Source of the DNA: Lutimonas halocynthiae
GTDB taxonomy: Bacteria > Bacteroidota > Bacteroidia > Flavobacteriales > Flavobacteriaceae
Direction of reading: 5' to 3'
Assembly: GCF_030409835.1 (NCBI RefSeq)
Contig: NZ_JAUFQO010000004.1
Location: 434,001 to 498,000 of the forward strand
Length of the DNA: 64,000 nucleotides
Each line of letters begins with the position of its first letter. The first letter of the stretch is position 1. A program made the position numbers and the translations under genes. A model generated the notes under the pieces. It saw nothing but the letters and a program-made list of their open reading frames with translations, was not told the origin of the DNA and did not search any database. Below, piece after piece: positions 17,143-24,992 of the stretch.

Positions 17143-18108
17143 ATGTCAGTATTAGTATTTGCAGATAATTCAGAAGGAAAGTTTAAAAAAACAGCCTTCG
17201 AAATCGTTTCATTTGGCAAGCAACTCGCCAAACAGTCAGAGACAACTTTAGTCGTATTAACTATAAACGCTCAAGACACAAGCGCCCTGTCAGACTATGG
17301 CGCAGACAAAATTTTAAAAATTCAAGATTCAAGACTTGATAATTTTAATGCTAAAGCATATGCCGATTGTATATATCAAGCCAGTTCAAAAGAATCAGCT
17401 CATATAATTGCTGTTGATTCAACAAACAATGGTTTGTATTTAGCACCTATTCTAGCTGTAAAACTAGAAGCGGGATACGCTTCAAATGTGATTGACTTTC
17501 CTAGCTCTTTTGCGCCATTTGTAGTAAAGCGAAAAGCTTTTTCTTCGAAGGGGTATAATTTTACTGAAATTCAAACTACAAACAAATTACTTGGTCTGGC
17601 CAAGAATTCTGTAGGCTTGACTGAGGAAAAAGTTACTTCAGTAGAAGAGGAGTTTAGCCCTGAATTGAACGATGCCGATTTTCAAATCACTTCTTCGTCA
17701 ATAGATAAGTCTACAGGAACAGTAACCATTGCTGATGCAGATATCGTTGTGTCTGGAGGCAGAGGATTAAAAGGTCCTGAGAACTGGGGGATGATCGAAG
17801 ATTTGGCGGAGGTTTTAGGAGCTGCTACCGCATGTTCCAAACCTGTTTCTGACCTTGGCTGGAGACCACATAGCGAACATGTAGGTCAGACGGGTAAGCC
17901 GGTAACTTCTAATTTATATATAGCCATTGGTATTTCAGGTGCTATCCAACATTTAGCTGGTGTTAATTCTTCAAAGGTCAAGGTTGTCGTCAATACTGAC
18001 CCTGAAGCCCCGTTCTTTAAGGCTGCTGATTATGGAATTGTAGGAGATGCATTTCAAGTTGTGCCTGAACTGACCAAAAAACTAAAAGAATTTAAAGGCT
18101 CCCTGTAA
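17143..18108 (+). CDS. etfA: Electron transfer flavoprotein, alpha subunit
   Basis: This 321-residue protein carries the FAD-binding C-terminal domain of EtfA: ADIVVSGGRGLKGPENWGMIEDLAEVLGAATACSKPVSDLGWRPHSEHVGQTGKPV, then YIAIGISGAIQHLAGVNSSKVKVVVNTDPEAPFFKAADYGIVGD. These residues bind the FAD ribityl and pyrophosphate groups. The N-terminal domain (MSVLVFADNSEGKFKK) is the usual Rossmann-like half. Length and order after etfB are standard, and the two subunits form the heterodimer. Confidence 0.96.
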   Translation: MSVLVFADNSEGKFKKTAFEIVSFGKQLAKQSETTLVVLTINAQDTSALSDYGADKILKIQDSRLDNFNAKAYADCIYQASSKESAHIIAVDSTNNGLYLAPILAVKLEAGYASNVIDFPSSFAPFVVKRKAFSSKGYNFTEIQTTNKLLGLAKNSVGLTEEKVTSVEEEFSPELNDADFQITSSSIDKSTGTVTIADADIVVSGGRGLKGPENWGMIEDLAEVLGAATACSKPVSDLGWRPHSEHVGQTGKPVTSNLYIAIGISGAIQHLAGVNSSKVKVVVNTDPEAPFFKAADYGIVGDAFQVVPELTKKLKEFKGSL

Positions 18109-18275
18109 AACAATATTATTTTTTAGTAAATTGCCCCCTTGAAAAAGGCTACCAGAATTAGTGACAATCATTAGTCTATGATTTTGATGGTCTTTTTCAT
18201 TTTTATTTGTAAATTGAAAAGGCTAATACTTAGTTTTTTTTCAAACCTGGTATTATAAAATATAGAGTCAAACCT

Positions 18276-18884
18276 GTGAGTCTAGTACGTCTAAATATAA
18301 AGGGAATATCCTATAGTCAAACACAAAGCGGTGCGTATGCTTTGGTTTTAAGTGAAGAAGATGGTGAGAGAACTTTACCCATCATAATTGGTGCATTTGA
18401 AGCCCAGTCAATTGCTATAGCTCTTGAAAAAGAGATCAAACCACCACGCCCCCTAACACATGACCTGTTTAAAAGTTTTGCAGATCGATTTAATATTATC
18501 GTTAAGCAAGTCATTATCCATAAACTTGTGGATGGTGTTTTTTATTCCAGTCTTATTTGTGAATGTGACAAAATAGAAGAAATTATTGACGCTAGAACTT
18601 CGGATGCAATAGCGCTCGCTACGCGATTTAAGGCACCAATTTTTACTTTTGAAAACATCCTTGATAAAGCAGGTATCATTCTAAAAATAAAGGATGAATC
18701 AAAGTTAGAAGAATCAAAATTCAAAATGGAAGATCTTGTCGCAAATGTTGTGGAAGATACCTCTACTTTTAAAGACGAGACTATTGAGGAACTTTATAAA
18801 CAATTGGATCAAGCAGTGAATAACGAAGATTACGAACTGGCGGCCAAGCTAAGAGATGAAATCTCTAAAAGAGAGCAAAAATAA
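18276..18884 (+). CDS. Bifunctional nuclease (BFN/DUF151) family protein with UVR motif
   Basis: The protein has 202 residues from a GTG start at 18276; no ATG lies near. Residues 1-130 match the BFN fold: SYSQTQSGAYALVLSEEDGERTLPIIIGAFEAQSIAIALE, PRPLTHDLFKSFADRF and ARTSDAIALATRFKAPIF. The C-terminus (ELYKQLDQAVNNEDYELAAKLRDEISKRE) is a UvrB/UvrC-type UVR helical hairpin, a common addition in Bacteroidetes. The nuclease activity is described for plant homologs; the bacterial role is open. It is followed after 4 bp by the nucleoside transporter, so the two are probably cotranscribed. Confidence 0.9.
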   Translation: MSLVRLNIKGISYSQTQSGAYALVLSEEDGERTLPIIIGAFEAQSIAIALEKEIKPPRPLTHDLFKSFADRFNIIVKQVIIHKLVDGVFYSSLICECDKIEEIIDARTSDAIALATRFKAPIFTFENILDKAGIILKIKDESKLEESKFKMEDLVANVVEDTSTFKDETIEELYKQLDQAVNNEDYELAAKLRDEISKREQK

Positions 18885-18888
18885 GGCT

Positions 18889-20283
18889 ATGCTGAAAAAG
18901 TTACTTTCTTTAATTTTTATTTTCCTTTTATCTATTCCTTTAAGAGCCCAACAAGTAAATGATCAGATTGCTCCAAGTGAAGGAGCTTCATTCGAATCGA
19001 TCTGGAGAGGTGTATTAGGCATGGTGGTACTTATATTTATTGCTTATTTATTTAGTGCGAATAAAAAAGCCATTGAATGGAAAACAGTCGGGATAGGACT
19101 GACCTTGCAATTACTCATTGCTGTTGGTGTATTAAGAATTAAATTTATCCAATCTCTATTTGAAGCTGTGGGACAAATCTTTGTAAGTGTCCTCGATTAT
19201 ACAAGAGCAGGTAGTAAATTCTTATTTGAAGGTTTAGTTGTTGACATGAATACCTTCGGGTATATTTTCGCATTTCAAGTGCTACCCACTATCATATTTT
19301 TTTCCGCCTTAACTTCTTTGTTATACTATTTAGGAATTATCCAAAAAGTTGTAAAAGTTATGGCCTGGCTCTTATCTAAAACTTTAAAGATTTCAGGTGC
19401 TGAAAGTTTGAGTGTTGCAGGGAATATATTTTTAGGCCAGACTGAAGCTCCCTTATTAATCAAAGCTTATCTCGAAAAAATGAATAAGTCTGAGATGCTC
19501 TTAGTCATGATAGGTGGTATGGCTACCGTTGCAGGTGCCGTTTTAGCTGCTTATATAGGATTTTTAGGAGGGGATGATCCTGTTGCACGATTAAAATTTG
19601 CGAAACACCTTCTTGCTGCCTCTGTAATGGCTGCACCCGGTGCAATTGTAATTTCTAAGATCTTATATCCTCAAACAGAAACTATTTCTACAGATGTTGA
19701 GGTGTCTACCCAACAAATTGGAACAAATCTATTGGACGCAATATCTAAGGGTACGACAGAAGGGCTAAAATTAGCCGTCAATGTCGGTGCCATGTTATTA
19801 GTTTTCGTAGCATTCATTGCGATGATCAATGGTATTCTAGGCTGGATTGGCGATATTACTTCGTTAAACGACTGGATGGCCTCCAATACGCCTTACCCCA
19901 AGTTTACACTTGAATCTATACTCGGTACTGTTTTCGCGCCTTTGATGTGGCTTATAGGCGTAGCAAAAAATGATATGATGATGATGGGTCAATTATTAGG
20001 AATAAAACTTGCTGCAAGCGAATTTGTTGGCTATATACAGCTTGCCGAATTAAAAGATATAAGTAATGCCGTTCATTTGAACAATAGCAAATCTATCATC
20101 ATGGCAACTTATATGCTTTGTGGTTTTGCCAATTTCGCCTCGATTGGGATTCAAATAGGAGGTATCGGTTCACTTGCCCCTGGACAAAGAAAAACCTTAT
20201 CCGAATTTGGTATGAAAGCCTTGATTGGGGGCTCTATTGCTTCCCTTCTATCGGCTACAATTGCAGGTATGATCATTGGATAA
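18889..20283 (+). CDS. nupC: NupC-type concentrative nucleoside transporter
   Basis: This 464-residue membrane protein has an N-terminal hydrophobic leader and about ten further membrane segments. Family motifs are FIAYLFSANKKAIEWKTVGIGLTLQ, the gate-like NIFLGQTEAPLLIKAYLEKMNKSEML, GAVLAAYIGFLG, LLAASVMAAPGAIVISKIL and GFANFASIGIQIGGIGSLAPGQR. It should import nucleosides using an ion gradient. It fits with thymidylate synthase and DHFR downstream and deoC upstream in the window. The ATG at 18889 is preferred because an upstream ATG at 18856 lies inside the previous gene and adds a charged stretch before the leader. Confidence 0.93.
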   Translation: MLKKLLSLIFIFLLSIPLRAQQVNDQIAPSEGASFESIWRGVLGMVVLIFIAYLFSANKKAIEWKTVGIGLTLQLLIAVGVLRIKFIQSLFEAVGQIFVSVLDYTRAGSKFLFEGLVVDMNTFGYIFAFQVLPTIIFFSALTSLLYYLGIIQKVVKVMAWLLSKTLKISGAESLSVAGNIFLGQTEAPLLIKAYLEKMNKSEMLLVMIGGMATVAGAVLAAYIGFLGGDDPVARLKFAKHLLAASVMAAPGAIVISKILYPQTETISTDVEVSTQQIGTNLLDAISKGTTEGLKLAVNVGAMLLVFVAFIAMINGILGWIGDITSLNDWMASNTPYPKFTLESILGTVFAPLMWLIGVAKNDMMMMGQLLGIKLAASEFVGYIQLAELKDISNAVHLNNSKSIIMATYMLCGFANFASIGIQIGGIGSLAPGQRKTLSEFGMKALIGGSIASLLSATIAGMIIG

Positions 20284-20353
20284 GCTTCTTTTTAAATTCC
20301 TACACTCAAAAGAATATTAACAAGACAATAAGCGAAATTACATTAGAATATTT

Positions 20354-20361
20354 TATCTTTG
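20354..20361 (+). promoter_or_regulatory. Candidate -7 box for thyA
   Basis: TATCTTTG matches TAnnTTTG exactly, 78 bases before the thyA ATG, in the 156-bp gap after nupC. No TTG was found at ideal spacing. Confidence 0.4.
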
Positions 20362-20439
20362 AAGTCACTAGTATTTTGAGCAATACAGACTTTTAATCAA
20401 CTGTATTTTCGATAATAATTAATAATATCAGGTTAGCAT

Positions 20440-21264
20440 ATGAAGCAATATTTAGATTTGATCCAGCATGTGATCGATCATGGAATCACCAAAGAAGATA
20501 GAACAGGTACAGGAACTAAAAGTGTTTTTGGTTATCAAATGAGGTTTGATCTTAATGAAGGTTTCCCTATGGTTACTACTAAAAAGCTGCATCTTAAATC
20601 AATTATATACGAGCTACTTTGGTTCCTAAAAGGAGATACCAATATTGGATACTTAAAAGAAAACGGTGTCAAAATCTGGGATGCCTGGGCAAACGAAAAT
20701 GGAGATCTAGGCCCTGTTTACGGATATCAATGGAGAAACTGGAATGGAGATGGAATTGATCAGATCAAAGAAGTAGTTGAAACTATTAAAAATAATCCGG
20801 ATAGCAGAAGAATGATTGTTTCGGCATGGAACCCAAGTGTTTTACCTGACACTGGCATAAGCTTTGCTGAAAATGTAGCCAATGGAAAGGCTGCCTTGCC
20901 TCCTTGTCATGCTTTTTTCCAATTCTATGTAAGCGACGGGAAGCTTTCTTGTCAATTATACCAAAGAAGCGCTGATATTTTTCTTGGTGTTCCTTTTAAT
21001 ATTGCGTCCTATGCGCTGTTTACAATGATGTTGGCTCAAGTTACTGGCTTAGGTTATGGTGACTTTATCCATACTTTTGGAGATGCACATATTTACAACA
21101 ATCACATGGAACAAATTAATCTTCAGCTTAGTAGAGATCCAAAACCACTCCCAAAGATGATCATTAACCCAGAGATTAAAAATATTTTTGATTTCTCATT
21201 TAATGATTTTAACTTAGTGTCTTACGAACCTCATCCTCATATTAGAGGAACTGTATCGGTCTAA
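20440..21264 (+). CDS. thyA: Thymidylate synthase
   Basis: This 274-residue enzyme makes dTMP from dUMP with methylenetetrahydrofolate. It contains the catalytic cysteine in [12 protein letters not shown] (Cys156), the arginine-bearing REDRTGTGT-type start ([19 protein letters not shown]), the [23 protein letters not shown] segment that binds dUMP, and the [15 protein letters not shown] motif. The length is normal. It shares a strand with folA about 630 bp downstream, so the dihydrofolate it makes can be recycled by DHFR from the same cluster. Confidence 0.98.
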   Translation: MKQYLDLIQHVIDHGITKEDRTGTGTKSVFGYQMRFDLNEGFPMVTTKKLHLKSIIYELLWFLKGDTNIGYLKENGVKIWDAWANENGDLGPVYGYQWRNWNGDGIDQIKEVVETIKNNPDSRRMIVSAWNPSVLPDTGISFAENVANGKAALPPCHAFFQFYVSDGKLSCQLYQRSADIFLGVPFNIASYALFTMMLAQVTGLGYGDFIHTFGDAHIYNNHMEQINLQLSRDPKPLPKMIINPEIKNIFDFSFNDFNLVSYEPHPHIRGTVSV

Positions 21265-21288
21265 TCCCCCAAAAAAACAATCAAAACT

Positions 21289-21507
21289 ATGAATGCCTCG
21301 CAACTAAAATTAAATTTGATCAAACATATTACTCAAATTGAAGATGTTAATTTACTTCAAAGAATGCAAGCTTTTCTTAACACATCGGGAAGTTTGTATA
21401 ATGATACGTTAAATGAAATTCCTTCATTGCGTAATAATAAAGATACTGAGTTTAACGATAAAGAGGATTTTACCGATTACATTAAGGAATGGGTAAAAGA
21501 CATGTAA
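21289..21507 (+). CDS. Small acidic/helical protein of unknown function
   Basis: This 72-residue protein (MNASQLKLNLIKHITQIEDV start, ending DYIKEWVKDM) is hydrophilic and predicted mainly helical. It resembles the short addiction-module-component-like proteins that are common in Flavobacteria (LKLNLIKHITQIEDVNLLQRM), but no toxin gene is adjacent. It lies between thyA and a 2TM-domain gene with small gaps, so it is probably part of the thyA-folA transcript. No function can be assigned. Confidence 0.65.
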   Translation: MNASQLKLNLIKHITQIEDVNLLQRMQAFLNTSGSLYNDTLNEIPSLRNNKDTEFNDKEDFTDYIKEWVKDM

Positions 21508-21521
21508 AATAAAGCTTCATT

Positions 21522-21878
21522 TTGAATGCAACTTTAGATCACGAGTACTACGAAAAGGCTAGAAAGCGAACAAAGCAAAAGAAAAGATTGTATTTTCATT
21601 TTGTGTTGTTCCTTGTTGGATCAGTTTTTTTTATTTTACTTAATAAGGTTATAAAATTTCATCCTGAATTGGATTGGTATGTTTGGGTTATTTCTGCCTG
21701 GCTCGTAATTCTTATTCTTCACTTTATTAATGTTTTTGTAATGTCAAGGTTTTTTGGAAAAGAATGGGAAAGACTTCAAACCGAAAAACTAATTCAAAAG
21801 CATATGAAAAAAGTTGAAAAACTTGAGTCAAAATTGCAAGAATCCGGTGCATTTGACAAATTGGATAGCAAATCCTAA
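21522..21878 (+). CDS. 2TM domain-containing membrane protein
   Basis: This 118-residue protein starts at a TTG (no in-frame ATG precedes the first helix). It shows the 2TM-domain pattern: EYYEKARKRTKQKKRLYFHFVLFLVGSVFF, a second helix WVISAWLVILILHFINVF, then FGKEWERLQTEKLIQKHMKK. Such domains often sit at the N-terminus of sensor kinases or occur alone, as here. The function is unknown. It is placed between the 72-residue gene and folA. Confidence 0.8.
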   Translation: MNATLDHEYYEKARKRTKQKKRLYFHFVLFLVGSVFFILLNKVIKFHPELDWYVWVISAWLVILILHFINVFVMSRFFGKEWERLQTEKLIQKHMKKVEKLESKLQESGAFDKLDSKS

Positions 21879-21895
21879 ATTCTTAAATCAATACT

Positions 21896-22390
21896 ATGCT
21901 TACTATAATTGCCGCTGTAGCAAAGAACAATGCACTTGGGAAAAATAATGATTTGATCTGGAGTTTACCCAACGATTTAAAGCGTTTTAAAAAAGTTACG
22001 TTAGGTCACCATATTATTATGGGAAGAAAAACCTTTGAATCACTAGGTAGACCTTTACCAAACAGGACAACGATAATTATTTCCAGAAATGTAAATTATT
22101 CAGTAGAAGGTTGTATCGTGGTAAATTCACTTGAGAATGCGATCATAGCTGCGAGAGAAGATGATAATCCTTACATCCTTGGCGGAGGAGAAATCTACAA
22201 ACAAGCCTTAGAATACGCCGATGCACTTGATCTTACATTAGTTCATCATTCATTTGAAGAAGCAGATACTTATTTTCCAGAAATTGATTTTACAAAATGG
22301 GAAGAATCATACAGAGAAGATTTCAAGGCAGATGAAAAGCACAAGTATGATTATAGTTTTGTCAGCTATAAAAAAAGTGAGCTCTTTTGA
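21896..22390 (+). CDS. folA: Dihydrofolate reductase
   Basis: This 164-residue enzyme reduces dihydrofolate to tetrahydrofolate with NADPH. It shows MLTIIAAVAKNNALGKNNDLIWSLPNDLKRFKKVTLGHHIIMGRKTFESLG, NRTTIIISRN, the glycine pair in YILGGGEIYKQAL and the C-terminal DKYDYSFVSY-type strand. The last residues KKSELF and the stop codon are encoded by the left arm of a hairpin that belongs to the repeated module starting at 22370. The C-terminus therefore appears to have been set by that repeat. It works with thyA upstream. Confidence 0.97.
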   Translation: MLTIIAAVAKNNALGKNNDLIWSLPNDLKRFKKVTLGHHIIMGRKTFESLGRPLPNRTTIIISRNVNYSVEGCIVVNSLENAIIAAREDDNPYILGGGEIYKQALEYADALDLTLVHHSFEEADTYFPEIDFTKWEESYREDFKADEKHKYDYSFVSYKKSELF

Positions 22391-22405
22391 TAAGAACCCA
22401 CTTTT
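22373..22405. terminator. Shared bidirectional hairpin: end of folA and terminator of module copy 1
   Basis: A 14-bp stem with two mismatches (AAAAGTGAGCTCTT against AAGAACCCACTTTT, 5-base loop) spans the folA stop codon. On both strands the stem ends in a T tract, so it can serve convergent folA and the minus-strand secreted-protein gene. It is the degenerate counterpart of the perfect hairpins at 23291 and 24199. Confidence 0.75.
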
Positions 22406-22437
22406 ATTCACAGACAATAACTAATTAATAATGAGCG

Positions 22438-23028
22438 TTAAATTTTAACGGTTTTAGTAAATGTTCTTCCGTTAGATTTAAATACGAAAACATAATTTCC
22501 TTTTTCGGCTGTAGAAAAATCATAAATTCTTTTTAATTGAGACTCTTTTTCAAACTTCTCAGCCAAGACCAATTCATAATTATTTTCATAATAAATCTTA
22601 CATTCAATTGGGTCTTCTTCCAAAGATAATCGGGATACATAAACACGATCATCTTTTACTCTTACAAAAGGCTTGTAAACGGTTGACTTTTTATCTTTCT
22701 TAAATGCTACCTGATTAGACACTACATTGAATGGAATGATCGTTATTTTTAACTCCGTATCGAGCTCAAAAACATAATCTCCATTTGGTAGACTTGTAAG
22801 ATCGAATCCTTTAGAATAATCACCAGCTTTAATGATTGATTCCTTGTAAAGTACAATACCGTTTACATCCTTAATAGATAACTTTGATCCCAGCTTAAGT
22901 TTTTTAAAACTGACAATCGTAACCTTTGACTCTCTTTCTTTAACTGTGTTAATTTCATTATTTGCATAGGTCATCATTGACGCAAATAATACCAAAAAGA
23001 GCAAACTTTTCTTTGTTAAATTTTTCAT
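22438..23028 (-). CDS. Small secreted protein, tandem paralog 1 (two sorting-domain-like repeats)
   Basis: This 196-residue protein has an N-terminal signal peptide (MKNLTKKSLLFLVLFASMMT then YANNE). The mature part has two similar beta-sandwich-like units: residues about 33-100 (KLGSKLSIKDVNGIVLYKES...GFDLTSLPNGDYVFELD) and about 140-196 (KIYYENNYELVLAEKFEKES...YDFSTAEKGNYVFVFKSNG). Both follow the pattern of T9SS C-terminal domains (L..L..G.Y.v....), but there is no cargo domain. It is about 60% similar to the two neighbouring paralogs. I do not recognise a named family; a role in the periplasm or at the surface is inferred from the leader only. Confidence 0.75.
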   Translation of the reverse strand: MKNLTKKSLLFLVLFASMMTYANNEINTVKERESKVTIVSFKKLKLGSKLSIKDVNGIVLYKESIIKAGDYSKGFDLTSLPNGDYVFELDTELKITIIPFNVVSNQVAFKKDKKSTVYKPFVRVKDDRVYVSRLSLEEDPIECKIYYENNYELVLAEKFEKESQLKRIYDFSTAEKGNYVFVFKSNGRTFTKTVKI

Positions 23029-23056
23029 GATATATATTTATTAAAATTAGACATGA

Positions 23057-23064
23057 CAAATATA
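23057..23064 (-). promoter_or_regulatory. -7 box of module copy 1
   Basis: TATATTTG on the minus strand matches TAnnTTTG, 28 bases upstream of the ATG. The same box is at the same place in copy 2. Confidence 0.65.
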
Positions 23065-23149
23065 TGTGGCATAGAAATACTGTAAAACAACATTATTAGC
23101 CAATTTATATACTTAATTATCTCCCAATATTAGTTATTCGTATTTAAAA

Positions 23150-23164
23150 GGGTAATTTAACACA
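23150..23164. promoter_or_regulatory. Conserved 15-bp upstream element, module copy 1
   Basis: GGGTAATTTAACACA lies 86 bp upstream of the end of the -7 box. The same element occurs at 24071 and 24978 at equal distances, although the sequence between has diverged. Confidence 0.55.
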
Positions 23165-23290
23165 TATTCTAGTTAATTTGACATAATCATATCAAGGGTG
23201 ATTTTTAAGAATCTGATAACCTGAATTATAGCTATCAACTGCTTATCTTATTCGTAAACTAAAAAAAACGCTTAGTAAAAAGGATACAAA

Positions 23291-23322
23291 AAAAGTGAGC
23301 TCTTATGGGAAAGCTCACTTTT
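23291..23322 (-). terminator. Terminator of module copy 2
   Basis: A perfect 11-bp stem AAAAGTGAGCT/AGCTCACTTTT with a 10-base loop is flanked by A and T tracts, 36 bp beyond the stop of the minus-strand gene. The run of A on the plus strand gives a U tract for minus-strand RNA. Confidence 0.88.
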
Positions 23323-23358
23323 GCAAATCACTGGACAATAACTAATTAATAATATTCT

Positions 23359-23949
23359 TTAGATTTTTACAACCTTCGTGTATCTTCTGCCATTAGATTC
23401 AAATACAAAAAGATAGCTTCCTTTTTGAGATGCTGAAAAATCATATACTTTTTTAATCTCATCATCAGCTTCAAATTTCTCTGAATATACGAGATCACTA
23501 TTTTCTTCAAAGTAAATCTTATAAGATAAAGGAGATTCATCCATGGCTACTTTTGAAACATAGACCATATGGTCTTTAGCTCTAACTACTGGTTTATAAA
23601 TTGACTTTTCTGCTTCCTTGTCAAAGATTACTTCATTCGATTTTACATTAAAAGGAATGACAATAATTTTTAGATCAGAATCCATTTCGAAAAAATATTC
23701 GCCATCAGGCAGGGTGGTCAAATCAAATCCCTTAGAATAATCACCAGTCTTTTTGATTGCCTCGTTGTACAATACCAATCCGTTTGCATCTATAATAGTT
23801 AAGACAGAACCTTGCTTTACATTATCAAAGTGCAAGTTGGTTACAATTCTTTCTTTTTCTTTAGATGTCATATCAGTCTCATTTGCTTGAGTAGATAAAG
23901 ACATTGTTAACATAATCGCTACTAAACTCTTTCTTGCTAAATTTTTCAT
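23359..23949 (-). CDS. Small secreted protein, tandem paralog 2
   Basis: This 196-residue protein has a leader (MKNLARKSLVAIMLTMSLST then QANE) and two similar beta-rich units: about 33-100 (VKQGSVLTIIDANGLVLYNEA...GFDLTTLPDGEYFFEMD) and about 140-196 (SPLSYKIYFEENSDLVYSEK...YDFSASQKGSYLFVFESNG). It differs from paralog 3 at only about ten residues (for example STQANETDM against SMQANETEL, and EENSD against ADNRD), so that duplication is recent. Cysteine is absent from the mature protein. Function unknown. Confidence 0.78.
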   Translation of the reverse strand: MKNLARKSLVAIMLTMSLSTQANETDMTSKEKERIVTNLHFDNVKQGSVLTIIDANGLVLYNEAIKKTGDYSKGFDLTTLPDGEYFFEMDSDLKIIVIPFNVKSNEVIFDKEAEKSIYKPVVRAKDHMVYVSKVAMDESPLSYKIYFEENSDLVYSEKFEADDEIKKVYDFSASQKGSYLFVFESNGRRYTKVVKI

Positions 23950-23977
23950 TTTATATATTTATTAAAATTAGACATGA

Positions 23978-23985
23978 CAAATATA
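23978..23985 (-). promoter_or_regulatory. -7 box of module copy 2
   Basis: TATATTTG on the minus strand, 28 bases upstream of the ATG, in the same position as in copy 1. Confidence 0.65.
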
Positions 23986-24070
23986 TGCGGCATATAAATA
24001 TTGTAAAACAACATTATTGGCCAATTTATATACTCATTTATCTACAAAAATTAATCAAGTTTATCTGCAA

Positions 24071-24085
24071 GGGTAATTTAACACA
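24071..24085. promoter_or_regulatory. Conserved 15-bp upstream element, module copy 2
   Basis: GGGTAATTTAACACA, identical to the copy 1 element and 86 bp from its -7 box. Confidence 0.55.
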
Positions 24086-24198
24086 CATTGATGTTAATCT
24101 CTTCAAAGTTGATTTTTAAAAACCTGATAAACTTAATTGAACCTGTAAACTGTTTATCTTATTCGTAAACAAAAAAATATCGGTCAATAGGGCATAAA

Positions 24199-24230
24199 AA
24201 AAGTGAGCTCTTATGGGAAAGCTCACTTTT
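24199..24230 (-). terminator. Terminator of module copy 3
   Basis: The same perfect 11-bp stem as at 23291-23322 (AAAAGTGAGCT/AGCTCACTTTT) with flanking A and T tracts, 36 bp past the stop of the third paralog. Confidence 0.88.
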
Positions 24231-24266
24231 ACAAATCACTGGACAATAACTAATTAATAATATTTT

Positions 24267-24857
24267 TTAGATTTTTACGACCTTCGTGTATCTTCTTCCA
24301 TTAGATTCAAATACGAAAAGATAACTTCCTTTTTGAGATGCTGAAAAATCATATACTTTTTTAATCTCATCATCAGCTTCAAATTTCTCTGAATATACGA
24401 GATCACGATTATCTGCAAAGTAGATTTTATAAGATAAAGGAGACTCATCCATGGCTACTTTTGAAACATAGACCATATGGTCTTTAGCTCTAACTACTGG
24501 TTTATAAATTGACTTTTCTGCTTCCTTGTCAAAGATTACTTCATTCGATTTTACATTAAAAGGAATGACAATAATTTTTAGATCAGAATCCATTTCGAAA
24601 AAATATTCGCCATCTGGCAGTGTAGTCAAATCAAATCCCTTAGAATAATCACCGCTCTTCTTGATAGCCTCGTTGTACAATACCAATCCGTTTGCATCTA
24701 TAATCGTTAAGACAGAACCTTGCTTTACATTATCAAAGTGTAAATTGGTTACAACTCTTTCTTTTTCTTTTGATGTCAATTCAGTCTCATTTGCTTGCAT
24801 TGATAAAGACATTGTTAACATAATCGCTACTAAACTCTTTCTTGCTAAATTTTTCAT
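24267..24857 (-). CDS. Small secreted protein, tandem paralog 3
   Basis: This 196-residue near copy of paralog 2 (about 95% identical by eye) has a leader (MKNLARKSLVAIMLTMSLSM then QANE) and the same two sorting-domain-like units ending GSYLFVFESNGRRYTKVVKI. It is the first of the three in the direction of transcription, and its upstream region is shared with the divergent AraC-type gene at 25063. Each copy has its own terminator and -7 box, so the genes are separate transcription units rather than an operon. Function unknown. Confidence 0.78.
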   Translation of the reverse strand: MKNLARKSLVAIMLTMSLSMQANETELTSKEKERVVTNLHFDNVKQGSVLTIIDANGLVLYNEAIKKSGDYSKGFDLTTLPDGEYFFEMDSDLKIIVIPFNVKSNEVIFDKEAEKSIYKPVVRAKDHMVYVSKVAMDESPLSYKIYFADNRDLVYSEKFEADDEIKKVYDFSASQKGSYLFVFESNGRRYTKVVKI

Positions 24858-24885
24858 TTTATATATTTATTAAAATTAGACATGG

Positions 24886-24893
24886 CAAAAGTA
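24886..24893 (-). promoter_or_regulatory. -7 box of module copy 3
   Basis: TACTTTTG on the minus strand matches TAnnTTTG at the position equivalent to the boxes in copies 1 and 2. The two n positions differ, but the consensus bases are kept. Confidence 0.65.
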
Positions 24894-24977
24894 TGCTCAC
24901 TTTAATTGTCAGAAAACATCTTAATTGGCTAATTTATATACATAATTAACAGTTTACAATTACTTAACACTCGTAAT

Positions 24978-24992
24978 GGGTAATTTTACACA
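24978..24992. promoter_or_regulatory. Conserved 15-bp upstream element, module copy 3
   Basis: GGGTAATTTTACACA, one base different from the elements of copies 1 and 2, lies 85 bp from its -7 box. It also sits about 45 bp upstream of the -7 box of the divergent AraC-type gene. Confidence 0.5.

Larger units (their letters stand above)
23029..23358. other. 330-bp intergenic region between module copies 1 and 2
   Basis: It holds, on the minus strand, the -7 box of copy 1 (23057-23064) and the 15-bp GGGTAATTTAACACA element (23150-23164). A block CTTATTCGTAAAC follows (about 23248-23262) that recurs in the copy 2 spacer. Next come the hairpin terminator of copy 2 (23291-23322) and the conserved GACAATAACTAATTAATAAT. 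No open reading frame is convincing. Confidence 0.7.
23950..24266. other. 317-bp intergenic region between module copies 2 and 3
   Basis: It contains the copy 2 -7 box (23978-23985), the AATTTATATAC block, the 15-bp element (24071-24085), a CTTATTCGTAAAC block, the hairpin terminator of copy 3 (24199-24230) and the conserved GACAATAACTAATTAATAAT. The layout is the same as in the 23029-23358 spacer. No coding potential was seen. Confidence 0.7.

Noticed and set aside
18109-18275. Possible riboswitch or small RNA in the 167-bp gap before the BFN gene
   Set aside because: Only weak AT-rich pairings were seen, with no known aptamer core and no terminator-antiterminator arrangement.
20118-20396. 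92-codon plus-strand frame across the nupC end
   Set aside because: Most of it overlaps nupC in another frame, and the composition shows no protein-like pattern.
21289-21507. Antitoxin of a toxin-antitoxin pair
   Set aside because: The next gene is a 2TM membrane protein and not a RelE/ParE-type toxin; the resemblance to addiction-module proteins is only over a short helical segment.
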